Origin: Hypericum androsaemum
Taxonomy: Eukaryota; Streptophyta; Magnoliopsida; Malpighiales; Hypericaceae
DNA: 64,000 bases
Reading direction: 5' to 3'
Assembly: GCA_963995505.1 (NCBI GenBank)
Contig: OZ023186.1
Span: 11,043,570 to 11,107,569 of the forward strand
Numbering within the stretch: the stretch's first letter is position 1; each line of letters opens with the position of its first letter. Shown here in pieces: positions 35,235-46,964 of the stretch. Both the position numbers and the translations under genes were made by a program. The notes under the pieces are model-generated. The model did not search any database, was not told the DNA's origin, and saw only the letters and a list, made by a program, of their open reading frames with translations.

Positions 35235-37080
35235 ATGGCTGACAAGAGGAGGAATAACATAAGGTAAAATTTTAACTTGCTTTTGTTCGGGTTCTTGTAC
35301 TGTTCTTGTTGTTATTTTTCTTGTGTTATCTAAATTGTTTACTTGTTTTTGAAGTGCAAGAAAGGAACAGATCAAGATGAAGCAAAAGGCGGAGGAAAGA
35401 TGGATCGAAGACGATAAGAAGTCAGAAAAAGGTACTAATTATCTGTTCACATTTATTTTGATTACCAATATTTGCATGTGGTGTATTGATATTAGTTTTC
35501 ATGTGGTGTGATATTGGTTTGCATGTGGTATTTGCAGTTGAAGATGAAGCAGAAGGCGGAGGAGAAATTGTTGAAAGATGATCAGAAGGAGGCTGAAAAG
35601 GAAAATGTACTAATTCCCATTTTGAATGTGAATTGCTATCGGTTTGGATGTGAATTGCTATTGGTTTGGATGTGAATTTCATACTATTTTGGTTGTGAGG
35701 TTATTATGGTTTCAAAGTGCATTGATACTGGTCTGAATGTGAGTTGCTATTGGTTTGGATGTGAATTTCATACTTTTTTGGCTGTGATGTTATTCTGGTT
35801 TCAAAGTGCATTGATACTGGTCTGAATGTGAGTTGCTATTGGTTTGGATGTGACTTGCTATAGGTTTGAATGTGAATTTCATACTGTTTTGGTTGTGAGG
35901 TTATTCTATTTTCAAAGTGCATTGATACTGGTCTGAATGTGAGTTGATATTGGTTTAGTTTTGAATCGATATTGGTTTGCATGTTATTGGCTACAATAAT
36001 TACATTTATTCTTGGCAAAGGTTGTTATATGTGTTTCTTGTCAGACTTTAAAATTGTTCTGCAGGCCTAGAAAATTAATCAGTGTGAACGAGTTTTTGAA
36101 TCAAAAAGCTTCTGATGGTTCCAAGGTGGAACGAAGGGGGTATATAAGATTGGCTGCTTTTGGTTATTTTTTGGAGTTGGCTGTGGATGATCCTTTTACG
36201 ATCGACATGATGGAAGTTGTTAAATTCTATCGACTAAAGCAAAAAGTTTTCTTAACCGAGGAGCATGTTGCAATACTTTATGGTCTTCAATTTGGTAGTC
36301 TGGATATCACTCTGGATAAGAAACTGTCTCCAACGCAAAAGGACACTTACAGATCAGAGGCTAACAGATTGGGTTTGGCACCGTCTGATGCCAATTATGT
36401 TAGAGTGAAGAATATAGAAAATACATTGAAAGGGAAAGGGAAGAAGGATATAATTGATTATGATTGGGCTAAGCTTTACATTCTCTACACCTTAGGCGCG
36501 TTTCTCGTGCCCCCAACATCAGAGATCATATCATTAAAATACTGGTATTATGTTGAGCAACTCTCCCTTGTTTCAAGGTATAACTGGTGTAAATTTGTGG
36601 CTAAGATGATGAATGAAGAGCTGGGAAGATGTTTGAAGTGTTTCAAAACTAGCAATCTCATCAAAATGGGTTGCAATGCTCATGCTTTGTTGCATTATTT
36701 CAAAACATGCAACAACGAGAATATTGCTGTGCTTCTTCAATCACCACCACTAGTACAGCTCATTTTCGGAATATGTTTTTAACCCAGGCATTTCATAGTT
36801 TGTTTGTTTATTTGAACAAATTTAAGATATATAAAGGTTGTAATTATGTGGCTTTTTTCCAAACCCAATGTAGTTTTATCCAAGTCATTACAAGCTTATC
36901 CAGGAGCGAGATAATTTAGAGATGAATCCATTAATATGATGAAGTTACTTATCAACGATAGACGGACTACGGAGAAAGATTGCACGGTGGTAGGAGAGGG
37001 TGATGTTAAAGATGCTGATGAGGATGTGGAGAACGCTAATAAGGAAGATGATGCTGTTAGTGTCCCTCTTTTTCTTGGAC
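35235..37080 (+). pseudogene. Left-arm copy of a multi-exon gene of unknown function
   Basis: Likely exons are 35235-35263 (MADKRRNNI), 35355-35431, 35538-35606, a long exon up to about 36786, and one from about 36872 to about 37060. The two small exons encode similar lysine and glutamate-rich segments (KMKQKAEERW and KMKQKAEEKL), an apparent exon duplication. The long exon gives a roughly 250-residue protein with YDWAKLYILYTLGAFLVPPT and a later SRYNWCKFV. This style is known from plant transposon-linked proteins of the DUF1985/Ulp1 and plant-mobile-domain type, a tentative link. Breaks are a 1-bp loss near 36729 and a net 19-bp loss near 36919-36925, compared with the right arm. Confidence 0.6.
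35620..35990. repeat. 22-bp minisatellite forming an intron of the left-arm gene
   Basis: Units of the type TTGCTATTGGTTTGGATGTG, alternating with diverged units, occupy the space between the third exon and the long exon. The neighbouring intron (35432-35537) also ends in such units, and the TTTGCAG acceptor directly follows one. Confidence 0.85.
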
Positions 37081-37139
37081 GTCTTATTTTTTGATTATTT
37101 TGGATGTATATTGTTAAGGCATGTGAAATGTTTTTCATC

Positions 37140-38400
37140 ACCACATGAAAATGATATTGGTTTGCATATTTTCTGATATGGATTTGAAGTTGTTCTAATT
37201 TTGGTTTACATGTGTTCTCATATTGGTTTGGATGTGTTCTGATATTGGTTTTCATCTGTTTTGATAATGGTTTGCATATGTTCTCATATTGGTTGTCGTG
37301 TGTTGTGGTATTGATTTTCATATTTCCTGATATTGGTTTGCATGTGTTCTAATATTGGTTTGGATGTGTTGTGATATTGGTTTGCATGTGTTCTGATATT
37401 GGTTTGGATATTTTCTGATATTGGTTTGGATGTGTTCTGATATTGGTTTTCGTCTGTTTTGATAATGGTTTGCGTGTGTTCTCATATTGGTTGTCGAGTG
37501 TTCTGATATAGGTTTTTATGTTTCCTGATATTGGTTTGCATGTGTTCTCATATTGGTTTGGATGTGTTATGATATTGGTTTGCATGTGTTCTGATATTGG
37601 TTTAGATGTGTTCTGATATTGGTTTGCATATGTTCTGATATTGGTTTGTATGTATTCTGATATTGGTTTTCATTTATTTTGATAATGGTTTGCATGTGTT
37701 CTCATATTGGTTTGCATGTGTCCTCATATTGGTTTGAAGTTGTTCTGATATTGGTTTGGATGTGTTTCGATATTAGTTTTCATGTGTTATGAATATGGTT
37801 TACATGCAAACCAATATCAGAACACATGTAAACCAATATCAAAATACATGTAAACCAATATCAAAACAGATGAAAACCTATATCAGAACACATGCAAACC
37901 AATATGAGAATACATGCAAACCAATATCAGAACACATCAAAACCAATATGAGAACACATGCAAACCAATATGAGAACACATGCAAACTATTATCAAAATA
38001 AATGAAAACCAATATGAGAACACATGCAAACCAATATGAGAACACATGCAAACCACTATCAAAACAGATGATAACCTATATCAGAATATATCCAAACCAA
38101 TATCAGAACACATCTAAACCAATATCAGAACACAAACAAACCAATATCAGAACACATGTAAACCAATATCACAACACATCCAAACAAATATGAGAACACA
38201 TGCAAACCAATATCAGGAAACATGAAAACTAATATCATAACACATGACAACCAATTTGAGAACACATGCAAACCATTATCAAAACAGATGAAAACTAATA
38301 TCAGAACATATCCAAACCAATATGAGAACACATGTAAACCAAAATTAGAACAACTTCAAACCCATGTCAGAAAATATGCAAACCAATATCATTTTTATGT
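37140..38400. repeat. 22-bp minisatellite meeting head to head at the palindrome centre
   Basis: Left of 37804 the units read TGATATTGGTTTGCATGTGT. Right of it they read the reverse, AAACCAATATCAGAACACAT. About 29 units lie on the left and 27 on the right, diverged by single changes. The array begins just after the last exon of each gene copy. Confidence 0.95.
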
Positions 38401-38488
38401 GGTGATGAAAAATATTTCATATGCCTTAACAATATCCATCTAAAATAATCAAAAAATAAGAACGTCCAAGAAAAAGAGGGATACTCAC

Positions 38489-40449
38489 ATCATCATCTTC
38501 CTTGATAGCGTTCTCCTCATCAGCATCTTTAACATCACCCTCCCCTACCACTGTGCTATCTTTCTCCGTAGTCCGTCTATCGTCGATAAGTAACTTCACC
38601 ACATTAATGAATTCATCTACCACTTTTTGCAGAGCATCTAAATTATCTCGCTCCTGGATAAGCTTATAATGACTTGCATAAAGCTATATTGGGTTTGAAA
38701 AAAAGCCACATAATTACAACCTTTATATATCTTGAATTTGTTCAAATAAATAAATAAATTATGAAATACCTAGGTCAAAGACATATTCCGAAAATGGGCT
38801 GTACTAATGGTGGTGCTTGAAGAAGCACCAGCAATTTTCTAGTTGTTGCATATTTTGAAATAATGCAACAAAGCATGAGCATTGCAGCCTATTTTGATGA
38901 GATTGCTAGTTTTGAAACACTTCAAACATCTTTCCAACTCTTCATTCATCATCTCAGCCACAAATTTACACCAGTTATACCTTGAAACCTGGGAGAGTTG
39001 CTCAACATAATACCAGTATTTCAATGGTATGACCTCTGATGTTGGGGGCACGAGAAATATGCCTAAGGCGTAGAGAATGTAAAGTTTAGCCCAATCATAA
39101 TCAATTATATCCTTCTTGCCTTTTCCTTTCAAAACATTTTCTATATTCTTCACTCTAACATAATTGGCATCAGACGGTGCCAAACCCAATCTGTTAGCCT
39201 CTGATCTATAAGTGTCTTTTTGCGTTGGAGATAGTTTCTTATCCAGAGTGATATCCAGACTACCAAATTCAAGACTATAAAGTCTTGCAACATGCTCCTC
39301 GGTTAAGAAAAACTTTTGCTTGAGTCGAAAGAAGTTGACAACTTCCATCATGTCGATCGTAGAAGGATCATCTATAGTCAACTCCAAAAAATAGCCAAAA
39401 TCGGCCAATCTTATATACCCCCTTCGTTCCACCTTGGAACCATCAGAAGCTCTTCGATTCAAAAACTCGTTCACACTGATTAATTTTCTAGGCCTACTGA
39501 ACAATTTTAAAGTCTGACAAGAAACACATATAACAACCTTTGTCAAGAATAAATGTAATTATTGTAGCCAATAACATGCAAACCAATATCGATTCAAAAC
39601 TGAACCAGTATCAACTCACATTCAGACCAGTATCAATGCACTTTGAAAACAGAATAACCTCACCACCAAAACAGTATGAAATTCACATTCAAACCAATAG
39701 CAAGTCACATTCAAACCAATAGCAAGTCATATTCAAACCAATAGCAACTCACATTCAAACCAGTATCAACTCACATTCAGACTAGTATCAATGCACTTTG
39801 AAACCAGAATAACCTCACAACTAAAACAGTATGAAATTCACATTCGAACCAATAGCAACTCACATTCAAACCAATAGCAACTCACATTCAGACCAGTATC
39901 AATGCACTTTGAAACCATAATAACCTCACAACCAAAATAGTAAGAAATTCACATTCAAACCAATAGCAACTCACATCCAAACCAACAGCAATTCACATCC
40001 AAACCAATAGCAAGTCACATTAAAACCAATAGCAATTCACATTCAAAATGGGAATTAGTACTTTTTCCTTTTCAGCCTCCTTCTGATCATATTTCAACAA
40101 TTTCTCCTCCGCCTTGTGTTTCATCTTCAACTGCAAATACCACATGCAAACCCATATCACACCACATGAAAATCAATATCAATACACCACATGGAAATAT
40201 TGGAAATCAAAATAAATGTGAACAGATAATTAGTACTTTTTTTTTTCTGACTTCTTATCATCTTCGATCCGTCTGTCCTCCGCCTTCCGCTTCATCTTGA
40301 TCTGTTCCTTTCTTGCACTTCAAAAATAAGTAAACAATTTAGATAACACAAGGAAGAAAACAAGAAAAGTAACAACAAGAACAGTACAAGAACCCGAACA
40401 AAAGCAAGTTAAAATTTTACCCTCTGTTATTCCTCCTCTTGTCAACCAT
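38489..40449 (-). pseudogene. Right-arm copy of the same multi-exon gene
   Basis: Likely exons are 40449-40421 (MVDKRRNN), 40317-40237, 40130-40062, a long exon ending at 38770, and 38683-38489. The last is exactly 65 codons with LYASHYKLIQERDN, ends in an acidic DDD and is followed by a good donor GTGAGT. The long exon (38839-39546) matches the left-arm protein closely. Lesions differ from the left copy: a TAG after YFKICNN (where the left has GAG), a second TAG at the exon end (left has CAG), and a lengthened A-run in exon 2. The ancestral gene was evidently intact when duplicated. Function is unknown. Confidence 0.6.
39560..40050. repeat. 22-bp minisatellite forming an intron of the right-arm gene
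   Basis: Units such as AAACCAATAGCAACTCACAT alternate with diverged units (AACCAGTATCAACTCACATT, ATGCACTTTGAAACCAGAAT). This is the mirror of 35620-35990. Confidence 0.85.
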
Positions 40450-40490
40450 CTCTCTACAGAGACACTATTCCTATTCCCCACAATAGCCTC

Positions 40491-41130
40491 CTACAACCTA
40501 TTACACCGAGAAGCAACCACTTCATACCGCATAATCAATGGATAGGTAACGAAAAAGAGAAAGGGAAGGGAGAAACTGATTAACTTACCACGGTTAGTGG
40601 AAAGAGATCAATGTGGATGGGTTGAGACTGATTAACTAACCAATTTTGAGTTGCAAGGGGTTAGTGCTAACAGGTGAAGGGTCAAAGTGGTTGATTGGCT
40701 GTTTCAAGGTGCCGTCGATGACTTTTTTCCAAGGGACCGTCGATGGCTTCCTACAGTGACGGGAGATACTCCTAGTCAATTTTACCATCTGCCACCGATG
40801 GCTTCCTCGGCTAGATGTGGTCGGACGGGTTTTCTCAGATGTCGCCGAGAGCTTGCTCTGAGAGGAGAAGAGGGCTACCATTTTTGGGACTTCGTGGGTA
40901 ATGGGTTTTTTCAAATTGGAAGATGAAGAGGGCTATAGTTTTGGGAATTCGTGGGTTACAGGCTCTAGGCTGGGCGGGAAGCCTAGTTTGCCAAGTTGAA
41001 TATTAAAACCCAATAATATCCTCAATGATTTTGGACCATTAGATCAGGGAAGGATTAAATTTATCAAATTGAATGGCCCAGAATCAATCCCCTCCGTGGA
41101 GACATCTACTATATAGTCCCCACTGAATCC
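40491..41130. mobile_element. Right part of a MULE-like element adjoining the palindrome
   Basis: 40640-40930 is GC-richer with GTCGATGGCTTCC-type repeats and short open frames on both strands. The end (about 41030-41130) has TTGGACCATTAGATC, CCCCTCCGTGGAGACATC and TAGTCCCCACTGAATCCAA. This matches the terminus at 30960-31090. The palindrome could be cargo of this element, but the left terminus was not found. Confidence 0.4.
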
Positions 41131-41331
41131 AATCTCGTCCATGACCCTACTTCTCCAACCTTTCTCTCATCTATAATCCTTTTCACCTTCCCATACCAAC
41201 AATCTTCCTTAGCCCCAAGCTTCGACCCAACCTCCTAATCCCTCCTTTTTCGTCTCTATCCCAAAATCATTAGACCTCTATCCTTTCAATCTTTCCCCCT
41301 TTTATCATCTCATTCACTGTTGATTTCTATT

Positions 41332-41946
41332 ATGAGTTCGGATCAAACTATCAACCATGTTCTTTCAAATCTTTTGCTGGAAGCGAATCTCCTCAAACAT
41401 GGGCCGACCATTTCTCTTCTTCCAGAGCTTGATGGTGACTAGACCTCTCCCCCCAGTATCCTTGTTGGCAAGCTATTATATGCGAAGTCTCACAAGCCCT
41501 CTCTAGTGGGTGCATGTGTCTTGAAGTCCTGAGGTGTAATCCCATCCAATCTGTCAGTCGGAGAGCTATCCCCGAATATCTTCTCATTCACCTTTGTGGA
41601 TCGGAAGGACATGAACCGTACTCTGAATAATACTCCTTGTTCAATTGTGGATCAACATCTAATCCTCAAAGAATGGGACCCTAATCTCTCTTGGATAGAG
41701 GTTGATTTCTCTACCACTTGTTTCCACATCCAGGTGCATGGTCTCTCCCCGTAACCTTATTTCAAGGCGTACTCCTGAATCAATTGGTTTGCAATTTCAT
41801 GAGCTGCTATTTGTTGATGAGAATGAGCTTCGTTCTCCCGGGAGGTCTGTATATTTACATCTCAAGGTCTTCCTCTTGATCGACTGGCCTCTCCTGACTG
41901 GATTCTGTATCCCTAGGTTTTCAACTTTTAGCTGCCCCATTGCAGA
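41332..41946 (+). pseudogene. LINE ORF1, N-terminal part
   Basis: Starts MSSDQTINHVL. Later frames give FTFVDRKDMNRTLNNTP, LKEWDPNLSWIEVDFSTTCF and IQVHGLSP, the DUF4283 region of plant LINE ORF1. Stops and frame changes are present. The sequence is cut at GCAGA by the chromovirus and resumes at 47419. Confidence 0.8.
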
Positions 41947-42395
41947 TGACGTAGCGTGCGAAAGCTCAGCTAACTCGAACGGGTAAATCCTCTTCAAGCA
42001 CAACTTTCATTGTGTTAAAGAGTTGCTCCAAGAGTATTGGACGGCCAGCAAGGGCAAAATAAGATAAAAGGGACGCACCCTTTGCTCTGATTTGGAAAGA
42101 AAGTCTTTCTCTCTTCAAATTGGATTCAAAACTCATGTTTTATTGCTCACCATGATAGCCCTTTAATAGGGGCGTGACTTAAGGCTTGCTTTAAAGCCAA
42201 GCTAATCAAAAGCCACGTAGGTTACAAGCTAATTAAGACAGCCAATAATTATGTAGGTTACAAGCTGTTTAAAACAGTCATTTATTTCTCCTACCCCACA
42301 TAATTGGTACTTAGACCTTATTAACCATACGGTGAGCTTAATATCCAGATTAGTACATGAATAAGAAAATTAATAATAAGGACGTCCCTACGTCA
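41947..42395 (-). repeat. 3' LTR of the chromovirus
   Basis: On the plus strand it runs TGACGTAGCGTGCG to CCCTACGTCA. It adjoins the polypurine tract at 42396-42408 (minus strand AAGAAGGGAAGGA). Confidence 0.95.
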
Positions 42396-42413
42396 TCCTT
42401 CCCTTCTTGAAAA

Positions 42414-45400
42414 TCATGCTTGTCCTCGAGCAGCTAGGCGTGAAGGCACGGGAAAGGCATCATAGTATGGTGTCAAATCTGCCACATTGAAGCTTTTTGA
42501 CGCACCAAACTCCTCCGGAAGGTCTACTACGTATGCATTATCATTGATGCGCCTAAGGATCTTGTATGGTCAAAATTTCTGAGCTTGCAATTTGCCTCCC
42601 ATATTGCTCGGCATTCTTTCCTTTCTAAAGTGGACCATGAATTGCTCGCCTGGCTGAAAAATTTGAACACGCCTATGCTCATCAACTCGCGTCTTCTCCT
42701 TATTATAAGCCTCTTCCAACCTCATCCGAACATCATCAATAACTGCTTGGGCTTGCTCCGAGTAAGTAATTGCCAGCGGATTGCCTTTAGTAGGCCTCGG
42801 AATTGAAGACACATCCACTAAATGATTAGGCTCTTTAGTATAAACCAAAGAGAATGGTGATCTTCCTGTCACTCGGTGAGCTGCGCCATTATAAGCAAAT
42901 TCGGCAATTGGCAATGCCATATCCCATTACCTCTTTTTCTCATGACACAAACTCTGTAGCAAGTTACCAATAGTTTTATTCGTTGCTTCGGTCTGTCCAT
43001 CCGTTTGTGGGTGAGCTGAAGTGCTAAATTGCAAGGTTGCATCAAACATCTTCCAAAGCGTCTTCCAAAAGCTGGCTAAGAACTTCACATCTTGGTCGGA
43101 AGTGATTGTTCGCGGGACTCCGTGTAGCCTTACGACTTCCTTGAAGAAATGCCTGGCCACTGCATGTGCATCGTTTGTCTTTTTGCAAGGAATGAAGTGA
43201 GCCATCTTTGACAACCTGTCCACAACAACAAAGATAGAATCTGCACCACGAGTGGTGCGGGGTAAGCCAAGTACGAAATCCATGCTGAGGTCTTCCCATA
43301 TGGCCTTTGGAACGGGTAATGGCGTGTAGAGGCCCGTGTTATGCACCGTACCCTTGGTCTCTTGACAAACTCTACAATGTTTCACCATTTTGGCCACTTC
43401 TTTGCTCATCTTAGGCCAGTAGAAACGTGCAACCAAAGCTGCCAAAGTCTTGTCTCTTCCTAAATGAGCCGAAAGCCCCCCTCCATGCATCTCCCACATT
43501 AGTTGCTCACGGAGTGATGTCTTGGGAATGCATAATTGGTTTCCTTTCATAAGAAAACCATCGTGTACAAAATAGTCATCCACCGCCTTCCCGTTCTTGC
43601 ATTGTTGCCATATGTCTCTGAAATCTTCGTCATCTTCATAAAGTTCTTTCAAACAGTCGAACGCTGTGATTGATCCTTTCAACTCAACAAGGAGATGCAC
43701 TCTTCGACTCAACACATCAGCCACCACATTTTGACTCCCACTCTTGTGCGCAATCTTAAATGGGAACTTTTGCAAGTACATGCTCCTTTCAGCATGCATA
43801 TGGTTGGTCAGCTTGGACTGATCATTCAAAAACTTAAGAGCCTTATGATCCGTGTACAACACGAATTCTTTTCCAACCAAGTAGTGCTCCTATATCTTGA
43901 GAGCTCTAAATACAGCATAGAACTCTTGCTCATACGTCGACTAAGGCTGCCTGTGCTCACTCAACTTTTCACTAAAATAAGCAACAGGTCATTTCTCTTG
44001 AGACAACACAGCTCCAATGCCAACACCACATGCATCAACATCTACTTCAAACAACTTAGAGAAGTCAGGAAGGGCAAGTGCCGGGGCGGAGCTCAACTTC
44101 TCCTTCAGTTGGTTGAAAGCACGATCTGCCTCATCTCCCTACTCGAACTTGGCTTGCTTCTTCAGCAAGGAAGTAAGTGATGCGGCAATAATGCTAAAGT
44201 TGCGAATGAATCTCCGATAAAATGTTGCTAACCCGAGAAAGCTTTGTATCTGACTTGCATTCAGGGGGATTGGCCACGACTGGATGGCTTCGACCTTCAC
44301 TTGATCAACCTGAACCCCATCTTTTCCCATGACAAATCTGAGGTACACCAAGCTCTCTTTCCAAAATACGCACTTCCTTAAATTAACAATGAGGCTATTG
44401 CTTCGTAGTACGGTGAAAACTTGCTTCAAATGATCTAGATGATCTGCTTCGGACTTGCTATACACCAGGATGTCATCAAAGTACACGACCACGAACTGAT
44501 CAAGGAATGGCTTCATGACCTAGTGCATTAACCTCATGAAGGTGCTTGGTGCGTTGGTCAAGCCAAATGGCATGACGAGCCATTCGTACAAACCATCCCG
44601 AGTCTTGAAAGCAGTTTTCCACTCATCTCCAGGGCGGATTCTAATATGATGATAGCCGCTCTTCAAGTCTATCTTTGAAAACAACATAGATCCACTCAAA
44701 TTATCAAGAAGGTCATTGAGGCGAGGGATAGGAAACCTATACCCCACTGTTATTTTGTTGATCGCTCGACTATCCACGCACATCCTCCACGTACCATCTT
44801 TCTTAGGAACCAAAAGAGCGGGTACCCCGCATGGACTTAAGCTCTCTTGGATGTAGCCTTTGTCGAGCAATTCTTGGACTTGATCACGCAGGATCTGATT
44901 TTCTTGCAGACTCATGTGGTAGTGGGGCAAGTTTGGTAGGGTTGCTTCCGGAATCAAGTCTATTTGGTGTTGAATATCCCTCAAAGGTGGTAAGCCTTTA
45001 GGCAGATCTTCGGGTACAACTTCTGGAAAGAGTTTTAGCAACTCTTTGACTTGATCAGGCAAGAACTCGGTGCTTGCATCTTGGCGTAAAGACTCCTTCA
45101 CCACTAGAACATGACAGCCTCCATATTCCTTCATCGAAGCAAGAAAAAGCTTAGAAGAAGTTACCAGTGTCAACGTGTGCATGGTATTGTTTAGCTTGAT
45201 TTTTTTGTGCTTCGGTTTCCTTGGGAGGAGAGTGAACTGTTGTCCCTCCTTCTTGACTTCATATATATTCTCCTTGCCTTTGTGTATAGCCTCATTGTCA
45301 AATTCCCATGGTCGCCCTAATAGAATATGTTAAGCATCCATTTCCAATATGTCGCAATTGACCGTATCTTTAAACTTACCAATTGAGATAGGCACGATAC

Positions 45401-46811
45401 ACTTGGCATTGAATTTGATCCCTCCTCCCGAGTGGATCCATCCTATGGAGTATGGAGCTGGATGGGGTATGGTCTTCAAGCCAAGTTTGTCGATGACCTG
45501 CTTGCTCACAAAATTCTCTTGGCTTCCTCCATCGATGACCACCTCGCACACTTCATCCCCGACGTGACATCGAGTTCGGAATAGATTATGCCTTTGAGAT
45601 TCGTCCTTCTTGGTGGCTGTCAGGGCCATCTTCCTTATAACCTCATAATATTCCTCCCCTTCTTCGGACGAATCTTGCTCCTCTTCACTGCTTCCTTCAA
45701 CGGGGGTGCATATGTAGGTTCCCGCATGCTCTTCCTCCTCTTCCTCTCGTTCGCACAGTTGAGAAAATTTTCTCCTTGGGCATTCACTTGACTTGTGTCC
45801 GAGGGCGTTACATTTAAAACACCTGATTCCCATGCTTGTTTCTGGCTCCTTCCCTTTTCTTTGCGTGATCTTAGGACTATTCTTTGCTTTGGTCACGTTC
45901 TTTGGCTCACTCGGAAAGGTCACACTCTTCTCGCCTCCCTTGTTAAAGCTAGAGGTTTGTCCTGGCCCCAAAAATCGAGTAGGGACGGCTTTCTTCTTCT
46001 TCAAGGCCGCGCCAATTTTCTGAGCTTTCGTGCAAGCATCGTGGAAATAGAGGAAGGTGTCATACTCCAAACAGTTCTTGATCTCGTAGTTAAGTCCATC
46101 AAGAAATCGCGCGATCATTTGATCCTCGTTCTCCTCCACATCATTTCGAGAGGCCAGCCTCATGAATTCAGTGATGTAGTCTTCCACGGATCTATTACCT
46201 TGCGTGCACGTCAAGAATTGTGAATAGAGAGTCTGATTGTAATCCACGGGCAAGAATCTCTCCCTCAAGGCCTGCTCCATAGAGGGCCAATCTCGTATAG
46301 GTAGATCTCTTCTCCTCCTGTGGGTTTCTTGTTCTTTCCTCCACCAAACCGCAGCTCCTGACTCAAGCTTGAAAGCCACGTAATTCACCTTCTGTTCCTC
46401 CGTAAGATCCATGCAGTCAAAATACTTCTCCACTGAATCCAGCCAGTTTAGGAACCCTTCAACATCCATGTCCCCATAGAACTTCTCTATATTCATCTTG
46501 AAAGGGCGATCTACGCGTCAAGCAAAATCTCTTTCTTCTCCTCTATAGGCATCTCCCCTATAGGCTTCTCTTCGCGCACCTCCTCCTCCATCTCCTCCTC
46601 GACCTCGTCCCCCTCTATTTCCACGTCCTCCTCTGACCGGTAGTGTATGCACCGAGTCGAGGTCATCGCGATCCTCCTCGCCCTCATCTTCCCTTGCGTT
46701 GTCTTCCGTGGCAGCCGGTGGTTGCACTGCCATGTTCCTTAGTTGAGTCAAAATCTCTTGCATCAAGGTCTCAAGATCTCCAAGTCTCCTTGCTGTATCC
46801 GGATCGGTCAT
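42414..46811 (-). pseudogene. Chromovirus gag-pol with nine in-frame stops
   Basis: One frame of 1466 codons holds a gag N-terminus, gag core, CX2CX4HX4C knuckle (near 45780-45820), protease with IDGGS, reverse transcriptase with VVYFDDILVYS (near 44455-44490), RNase H, integrase with an HHCC zinc region and catalytic core, and a C-terminal FNVADL segment. Stops begin at 46520, 45332, 44522, 44141, 43991, 43943, 43892, 42929 and 42572. No frameshift was seen. Each stop can be explained by one C-to-T or G-to-A change in a Gln, Arg or Trp codon. As read the element cannot make its enzymes. Its otherwise intact frame argues for recent loss. Confidence 0.92.
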
Positions 46812-46950
46812 AATGTCGCTCGGCTTTTTGGTGCTGCTAGGTAGGTAAGTGAGGCACGGATCAGGGGATCACGTAACTTTGTGGATCGGCTCTTGGATGG
46901 GCTTAAGGGAGTGAATATTAATCGGGAAAGGAATACGGAATTGAAACAAA

Positions 46951-46962
46951 GCTCTGATACCA
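46951..46962 (-). other. Primer binding site, initiator tRNA-Met type
   Basis: The minus strand reads TGGTATCAGAGC, two bases inside the 5' LTR. Confidence 0.92.
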
Positions 46963-46964
46963 CT

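Larger units (their letters stand above)
35180..40490. repeat. About 5.3-kb palindrome with two roughly 2.6-kb arms
   Basis: The left arm (about 35180-37804) and right arm (37805 to about 40490) are reverse complements with small indels. The centre lies in CATG at 37803-37806 within the 22-bp minisatellite. Matching landmarks are a start codon at 35235-35237 against 40447-40449, the long exon at 36012-36782 against 38839-39546, and arrays at 35620-35990 against 39560-40050. There is almost no spacer at the centre. The proteins of the long exons are about 90 percent identical by eye, so the arms are not newly formed. Confidence 0.9.

Noticed and set aside
37349..38331. Repetitive ORFs of the NQYENTCKPIS type
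   Set aside because: Same reason: translation of the 22-bp array in the palindrome centre.
37140..38400. CRISPR-like array
   Set aside because: Units are contiguous without unique spacers, the period is 22 bp, and the context is plant nuclear DNA.
45795..46223. 142-codon plus-strand ORF in the chromovirus
   Set aside because: Antisense to gag with its zinc knuckle; no domain of its own.
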